This document shows, piece after piece, positions 37,311 to 41,981 of a stretch of 41,981 nucleotides of DNA; position 1 is the first letter of the stretch, and every line of letters begins with the position of its first letter. The stretch is from Gemmatimonadota bacterium (GTDB lineage Bacteria; Gemmatimonadota; Gemmatimonadetes; Palauibacterales; Palauibacteraceae): contig JAOTZH010000010.1 of assembly GCA_029861425.1 (NCBI GenBank), positions 1 to 41,981 of the forward strand, written 5' to 3'. The position numbers and the translations under genes were made by a program. Below the pieces are notes generated by a model that saw only the letters and a program-made list of their open reading frames with translations, did not search any database and was not told the origin of the DNA.

Positions 37311-37940
37311 ATGATGGACCACGCGGTCGCGCTCGTTCAGGCCTACCTCCAGGTGAACGGGTACTTCACCGTCGCGGAGTTTCCCGTTCTCGCCCGCCTG
37401 CCGGGCGGAGGCTTCAAGTCGGCAACGGACATCGACCTGCTCGCGCTGCGGCTGCGTGGGTCGCGGGGTGGCGCCGTGGCCGGTGGAAGCGATTTCGAGC
37501 CCGACCCGGAGCTCGAGATTCCGGACGTATCGCTCGACGTATTGCTCATCGAGGTGAAGGAAGGCCGGGCCGAGCTCAACCGGAGCGCGAAGAACCCGGA
37601 GATACTCCGCTCGGTGCTCGCGCGATTCGGCCTGGACGACCACACGAGTCCGAAGTCACTGTCCAATCTGGAGAGGCACGGGGAGGGTCGCTGGCCGGGT
37701 GACGTGGCCGTGCGGATGCTCGCCTTCGGATCGGTCGTGGACCCGGCCGTCGTGCGAGGGTTCCGGGCGATCTCGCTTCCCCATGTCACCCGATACCTGT
37801 CCACGTATCTCGACGCGGACTGGGAGGCCCTGCGACACGCCCACTTCCGGGACGCGGCGCTCGGCCTGCTGGCGCTCTTCGAACAGGTTCGGCGTACGCC
37901 GCCGCGGAGCGCCGCGGACACCGAGCCCGAAGCTCCCTAG
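37311..37940 (+). CDS. Conserved hypothetical, putative PD-(D/E)XK nuclease-fold protein
   Basis: 209 aa. SD-like ccgaaggag before ATGATG. GGFKSATDIDLLALRLRG followed by VSLDVLLIEVKEGRAELNRSAKNP matches the D...(E)xK pattern. Confidence 0.6.
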   Translation: MMDHAVALVQAYLQVNGYFTVAEFPVLARLPGGGFKSATDIDLLALRLRGSRGGAVAGGSDFEPDPELEIPDVSLDVLLIEVKEGRAELNRSAKNPEILRSVLARFGLDDHTSPKSLSNLERHGEGRWPGDVAVRMLAFGSVVDPAVVRGFRAISLPHVTRYLSTYLDADWEALRHAHFRDAALGLLALFEQVRRTPPRSAADTEPEAP

Positions 37941-38239
37941 TGAGGAGCGTCCGCGAAGGGGGCGGAGACGATCTTCACACCCACGAGTCGGAAGCCGATT
38001 CGTGCCAGCCAGCCGAGAGCCAGCAAAGGAATCGCCAGGGGGACCGCGAACGCCGCGATCGACGGGAGGCCGGCGGTCACTGCCCGCAGCCCGAAAAAGA
38101 CCGCCATGTACAGGACCAGCGTCACGATCAGGCCGAGGAACTGCTGCAGCCCAGAACCGTTTTCGGCGTCGATGAGCCCACCGAGCTGCACGCTGGCTAT
38201 CACCCAGAATACGCCGATCGCTAGAAGCACCTGTGACAT
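37937..38239 (-). CDS. Small multi-TM membrane protein
   Basis: 100 aa with hydrophobic stretches VLLAIGVFWVIASVQLGGL, FLGLIVTLVLYMAVFFGL, IAAFAVPLAIPLLALGWLA. Convergent stop overlap with the preceding gene (CTAG). Confidence 0.65.
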   Translation of the reverse strand: MSQVLLAIGVFWVIASVQLGGLIDAENGSGLQQFLGLIVTLVLYMAVFFGLRAVTAGLPSIAAFAVPLAIPLLALGWLARIGFRLVGVKIVSAPFADAPH

Positions 38240-38364
38240 TCGCCCTCCCTGGGGTTGTTGACCGGCGAGGAAGGTACGACGGGCCTCGCCAACTGGTAAA
38301 GCCTGTCGGCCGGATCATGGTTACGTTCTCCCGGGCGACTCGAAACTGCCGGAGGAAGGGCCGC

Positions 38365-39471
38365 ATGAAAGCACCCTCGCTCACGCTCGGAATCGAAGAG
38401 GAATACCAGGTCGTCGATCCGGAGTCCCGGGAGCTCACCTCGTACATCACCGAGATCCTCGGTTCCGACCACCTCGTGCTTCGCGAGCAAATGAAGCCCG
38501 AGCTGCACCAGTCGGTCGTCGAGATGGCCAGCACGGTCTGTGACAACGTTCAGGAGGCGCGGGCCGAGGTCGTGAAGATGCGCGGCCTCGTCTCGTCGAA
38601 GGTGGCGGAGAGCGGTCTCCGGATCGTCGCCGCGGGAACTCATCCGTTTTCGAACTGGACGGAGCAGGAGATCACCCCTCTCGAGCGCTACATCGGGCTC
38701 CGGGAAGACCTGCAGGAAGTCGCGGCTCGCAACCTGATCTTCGGGATGCACGTGCACGTGGGGATCGAGGACCGGGAGTTCCTGATCGACGCGATGAATG
38801 TCTCGCGTTACTTCCTGCCGCACGTCCTGGCGCTGTCGGCGAGCTCGCCCTTCTGGGAGGGCCGCCACACGGGGCTCCATTCCTACCGGACCATCAACTG
38901 GACGAACTTCCCGCGGACAGGACTTCCACTGACGTTCGAGTCGTACGGAGAATACGAGTACCTGATCGACACGCTCGTGCGCGCCAATACGATCCCCGAC
39001 TCGAGCAAGATCTGGTGGGACGTCCGACCCAACCACAGCTATCCGACGCTCGAGTTCCGGATCTGCGACATGTGCACACGCGTCGAGGAAGTGGTGTGTG
39101 TCGCCGCGATATTCCAGGCGCTGGTCGCGAAGCTCTGGAAGCTCCGCCGGGACAACCTGACGTTCAGGCAGTATCCGACCCCGCTCATCGCGGAGAACAA
39201 GTGGCGAGCGGCGCGTTACGGCACGACCGGAAAGCTCATCGACTTCGGGAAGCAGGTCGAGAAGCCCGCCCCCGAGCTGATCCGCGAGTTCATCGGGTGG
39301 TTCCTGGATGACGTGGTGGACGACCTCGGGTCCCGCGCCGAGGTCGAGTACGCCCTGCAGATTCTCGAGAACGGCAGCAGCTCGCAGCGTCAGATCGCGG
39401 TCTTCGAGGAGACCGGCGATCTCAAAGCGGTCGTCGACCACCTGATCGCGGAGACGGCCGAAGGCGTCTGA
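38365..39471 (+). CDS. YbdK-type carboxylate-amine ligase (glutamate-cysteine ligase GCS2 family)
   Basis: MKAPSLTLGIEEEYQVVDPESRELTSY, EQMKPELHQSVVEMAS, FGMHVHVGIEDREF, WWDVRPNHSYPTLEFRICDMCTR, ENKWRAARYG. Confidence 0.92.
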   Translation: MKAPSLTLGIEEEYQVVDPESRELTSYITEILGSDHLVLREQMKPELHQSVVEMASTVCDNVQEARAEVVKMRGLVSSKVAESGLRIVAAGTHPFSNWTEQEITPLERYIGLREDLQEVAARNLIFGMHVHVGIEDREFLIDAMNVSRYFLPHVLALSASSPFWEGRHTGLHSYRTINWTNFPRTGLPLTFESYGEYEYLIDTLVRANTIPDSSKIWWDVRPNHSYPTLEFRICDMCTRVEEVVCVAAIFQALVAKLWKLRRDNLTFRQYPTPLIAENKWRAARYGTTGKLIDFGKQVEKPAPELIREFIGWFLDDVVDDLGSRAEVEYALQILENGSSSQRQIAVFEETGDLKAVVDHLIAETAEGV

Positions 39472-39498
39472 GACGCACTCCGCGGCAGCCGGGCGCTA

Positions 39499-39520
39499 AA
39501 CCCCGCGCCGAAGCGGGGTT
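39499..39520 (+). terminator. Terminator-like hairpin after the carboxylate-amine ligase
   Basis: AACCCCGC-gccgaa-GCGGGGTT perfect 8-bp stem, 28 nt after the stop. No strong T-tract. Confidence 0.5.
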
Positions 39521-39532
39521 CCGTGTCGCGAG

Positions 39533-39548
39533 TGGCACCCCCCTTGCT
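39533..39548 (+). promoter_or_regulatory. Sigma-54 type -24/-12 promoter motif
   Basis: TGGCAC-CCCCC-TTGCT matches the TGGCAC-N5-TTGCW consensus at exact spacing, in an intergenic region upstream of the gene at 39684. Confidence 0.6.
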
Positions 39549-39683
39549 CCTCCCCGACTTCGGTGACGCGCTGTCGGGCGAGCGGTGGGACCCGCGGAGA
39601 CGTGGCTCTGTGCCCGTTTCAACCCACCCGCAAGCCCGGTGGCACGTCCCACTCGAGCAGGTCCCCGGACAGGGGATCTGGCA

Positions 39684-40205
39684 ATGCGCCAAAACCTTGC
39701 AGGACGAGTGAGTGTCATGCGCGATTTGTCGATGGATGACGGGTTCGGGCTCCCAGAGATCGACGCCGGTGAGGACGTCGACATGCGGGCCGAACAGGTG
39801 AACGACATGGACGTGAGCGACGTGGCCGTAGAGGGCCTCGACGCCGGGTTCGACTTTCTGGACAACGTCGACCCGATGAACGAGGTGAACGGCGCGGAGC
39901 CGGACGCCGTCCAGGTCGCGGAGGAGTCGATCGAGGGGATCACCGAAGAAGACGTCGCCGAATTCCGCTCGGGCTGGGCGGACATCCAGGCGAGCTTCAT
40001 CGATGATCCGCATCGGGCGTGCGAGCAGGCCGACAACCTGGTCGATCTCGTGCTCAAGCGTCTGACGGAGCGTTTCGCTCGCGAGCGAAACGACCTCGTT
40101 CGGGCGTGGGATCGCGGAAGCGAGCCCACCGACACCGAGGATCTCCGGGTCGCGATCAAGGGCTATCGCGGACTCGTCGACAGGCTGCTCACCACGCAGC
40201 TGTAG
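39684..40205 (+). CDS. Conserved hypothetical protein with acidic N-terminus
   Basis: ATG 39684 (MRQNLAGRVSVMRDLSMDD) or 39717. Asp/Glu-rich N-terminus. C-terminus VAEFRSGWADIQASFIDDPHRACEQADNLVDLVLKRLTERFARERNDLVRAWDRGSEPTDTEDLRVAIKGYRGLVDRLLTTQL. Confidence 0.75.
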   Translation: MRQNLAGRVSVMRDLSMDDGFGLPEIDAGEDVDMRAEQVNDMDVSDVAVEGLDAGFDFLDNVDPMNEVNGAEPDAVQVAEESIEGITEEDVAEFRSGWADIQASFIDDPHRACEQADNLVDLVLKRLTERFARERNDLVRAWDRGSEPTDTEDLRVAIKGYRGLVDRLLTTQL

Positions 40206-40245
40206 CTCACACCCGGCCACGGTCGGGTGAGACACTCACCCACGC

Positions 40246-40282
40246 AGGGCCGGTGGGGCGCCACAGGCGTCCGCCCGGCCCT
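40246..40282 (+). terminator. Strong GC-rich stem-loop after the hypothetical gene (possible terminator)
   Basis: AGGGCCGG...CCGGCCCT perfect 8-bp outer stem with pairable interior. No T-tract. Confidence 0.35.
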
Positions 40283-40345
40283 CGTGCATATGTTGACCCC
40301 GTCATTGTCCTGAGCCGTCCCGGGAGCAAGACCGGAGGAAGAAAC

Positions 40346-41104
40346 ATGAGCCCTCAACGATTCGCTCGCTCGCTGATCCGCGTTGTCTCAGTTGTGGCCC
40401 TGGCCGCGTTTACGGGCCTGACGGGCTGTTTCCAGATGGAGTATGCCGTCGAGCTCGAGGAGGACCTTTCCGGCGAGGTCGCGTTCGATCTGATGGTGGA
40501 TCTCGACCGGATGGCGTACGGCGTGGCGGCGGTGCAGAAGAGCTTCATGGGCGATGACGGCTCACCGACGGATGAGGAGGTCGAGGCCTCTCGCCAGGAG
40601 CTGCTCGACCAGGTGGATTCGGGGGTTCTCGAGGAAGACAATCTCCGGGCCGAGATCGATCCGGATCTCCCGCCAGGGGTGACGCTGCTCGAAACAACCC
40701 AACGACGAGACGGGCTACGGACCGAGGTGTCGATGCGCCTCGCGTTCGATCACCTGACGTCCCTGAACGCTGTCGATTTTGGGGCGGACGGCGGGGGTGG
40801 ACCGGACGCCGAGCCGTTCGCCGGAATCGAGCTCGTGGACGAGGGCGACACGTTCGTCCTCCGCAACGAGCCGATGAACCCGCTCGAGGAAGTCGAGGAC
40901 GAGGCCGGCGGGATGGACGGGATGGACGGGTTGATCGAGATGATGTTCCAGGACCTCTCGGTCGCCTTCGTCATCGCCGCGCCCTTCGAGATCGTCGAGC
41001 ACAACGCTTCCTCGCGAGAAGGGGACCGGCTGCGCTGGGTCTACGACTACGAGGCACTGGCTGCGGGGCTCGATAACCGAATCTTCGTGCGGTACCGGAA
41101 GTAG
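40346..41104 (+). CDS. Lipoprotein, LppM/DUF3153-like
   Basis: SD gaccggaggaag. MSPQRFARSLIRVVSVVALAAFTGLTGCFQMEYAVELEEDLSGEVAFDLMVDLDRMAYG: lipobox LTGC and the LppM-style beta domain start. Confidence 0.7.
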   Translation: MSPQRFARSLIRVVSVVALAAFTGLTGCFQMEYAVELEEDLSGEVAFDLMVDLDRMAYGVAAVQKSFMGDDGSPTDEEVEASRQELLDQVDSGVLEEDNLRAEIDPDLPPGVTLLETTQRRDGLRTEVSMRLAFDHLTSLNAVDFGADGGGGPDAEPFAGIELVDEGDTFVLRNEPMNPLEEVEDEAGGMDGMDGLIEMMFQDLSVAFVIAAPFEIVEHNASSREGDRLRWVYDYEALAAGLDNRIFVRYRK

Positions 41105-41127
41105 ACCGGGGTGATCCCGGGCGGCGC

Positions 41128-41703
41128 TCAGCCGGGCTCGCCGCCCGCCGTCCCGGGCCGTAGTTGGATCGGGCTGAGCTTCTCTGGGTGCCTCCCCCGC
41201 ATCTCGGCGTAGAAGCTCCGGATCTTCTCCATGTCGGCCTCGATGTCGCCCGTCGGGACGATCGTCTCCCCGATTCCGCCGACCTTGTTCTCGTAGTCGA
41301 GGAACCCGAGTCCGATCGGAACTCCGGCGCCGTAGGCGATCCAGTAGAATCCGCTCCGCCAGTAGTCCTTCCGGCTGCGGGTGCCCTCGGGAGCGATACA
41401 GAGCGTCAACTCGGGTTCATCCTCGAACCAGGAGACGACCTCCGGCACGAAATCGCGCGTGGTGGATCGGTCCAGGGGGATCCCGCCGAGACGCCGCATG
41501 AGCCATCCGAAGGGTGGCTTGAATATCGTGTGCTTCCCCACCCACCGGCATTCGAAGTCGAGAGACCAGAAAGCCAGTAGCGCGAAGACGAAATCCCAGT
41601 TCGACGTGTGGGGCGCACCGATGAGCACGCACTGAGGCTTCGGGACTTCGCCGACCATCCGCCAGCCGATCAGCCGCAAGATGCCGTTTGCCACGTGACG
41701 CAT
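41128..41703 (-). CDS. 1-acyl-sn-glycerol-3-phosphate acyltransferase family protein
   Basis: MRHVANGILRLIGWRMVGEVPKPQCVLIGAPHTSNWDFVFALLAF (HxxxxD), LGGIPLDRSTTRDF, LCIAPEGTRSRKDYWRSGFYWIA. Confidence 0.88.
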   Translation of the reverse strand: MRHVANGILRLIGWRMVGEVPKPQCVLIGAPHTSNWDFVFALLAFWSLDFECRWVGKHTIFKPPFGWLMRRLGGIPLDRSTTRDFVPEVVSWFEDEPELTLCIAPEGTRSRKDYWRSGFYWIAYGAGVPIGLGFLDYENKVGGIGETIVPTGDIEADMEKIRSFYAEMRGRHPEKLSPIQLRPGTAGGEPG

Positions 41704-41725
41704 CCGGTCTCCGTCGGTCGTCCCC

Positions 41726-41981
41726 TCAGGGGACGGTGAACTCGGTTTCCGCCTGCAGCCAGTCACATCGGGACTGGTGTGCCGCACGCTCGAGCGTCTC
41801 GGCCACGGTGTCGCCGCCGAGCAGAATCGTCACACGGAGCGGTCGAGGCGGGCATCCCCCCCCCCAGGCTCGCAGCCACATGCGGGTCCCGGCGTTCACT
41901 CCGACAGCGAGGTCCCATTCGCCCACGATATCTCGGGCGCGCAGGACGCCGCCCTCGTCAATGTACTGGACCCGACACTCG
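41726..41981 (-). CDS. Hypothetical protein, 5' end beyond window
   Basis: Frame open to the window edge: ECRVQYIDEGGVLRARDIVGEWDLAVGVNAGTRMWLRAWGGGCPPRPLRVTILLGGDTVAETLERAAHQSRCDWLQAETEFTVP. Confidence 0.5.
   Translation of the reverse strand, partial: ECRVQYIDEGGVLRARDIVGEWDLAVGVNAGTRMWLRAWGGGCPPRPLRVTILLGGDTVAETLERAAHQSRCDWLQAETEFTVP

Noticed and set aside
38221-39441. Minus-strand ORF of 406 aa opposite the YbdK-type ligase
   Set aside because: The sense frame has clear GCS2 motifs; the antisense frame is a GC-driven artefact.
39559-39683. Known riboswitch class (cobalamin, GEMM, TPP, glycine) in the leader of the acidic hypothetical
   Set aside because: None of the conserved consensus segments I know for these classes is present; only unassigned complementarity was found.
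40911-40929. Short tandem repeat gggatggac x2 in the LppM-like gene
   Set aside because: Only two copies, encoding GMDGMDG; consistent with ordinary coding sequence.
1-41981. CRISPR arrays, transposases, integrases, tRNA or rRNA genes
   Set aside because: None recognised by eye on either strand. A tRNAscan-SE/CRISPR finder run would be needed for a definitive negative.

Overview
High-GC bacterial chromosomal segment. It is mostly core cell-division and cell-wall genes, with no mobile elements, rRNA, tRNA or CRISPR recognised by eye. The centre is a complete dcw cluster on the minus strand, read from 28636 down to 11310: mraZ, rsmH, ftsL-like, ftsI (PBP with PASTA), murE, murF, mraY, murD, ftsW, murG, murC, murB, ftsQ, ftsA, ftsZ. 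The minus-strand gene train continues with an M23 peptidase, a VWA-like membrane protein, ftsY, recG, an exo/endonuclease/phosphatase lipoprotein, a TonB-C-like protein, asnS and a truncated sorbosone-dehydrogenase-like lipoprotein. Upstream of the dcw cluster are a TPR protein, a CpsB-type PHP phosphatase with an oligopeptidase B, an orphan coxG / coxD (MoxR) / coxE (VWA) trio, HU, a putative PD-(D/E)XK protein, a YbdK-type carboxylate-amine ligase, a conserved hypothetical, an LppM-like lipoprotein and an acyltransferase. Gene content and style suggest a Gemmatimonadota-like organism, but this is only inference. The strongest regulatory signals are: an array of four TGGGN MraZ boxes at 10-bp period over a candidate mraZ promoter; an exact sigma-54 -24/-12 motif followed by a foldable leader before an uncharacterised acidic protein; several hairpins with terminator character; and an AT-rich rare-codon island in murB just upstream of ftsQAZ. 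I see no clearly new multi-gene system. The best candidates for something undescribed are the sigma-54/structured-leader unit at 39.5-40.2 kb, the PD-(D/E)XK-like protein at 37.3 kb and the orphan cox maturation locus at 33.8-36.5 kb.
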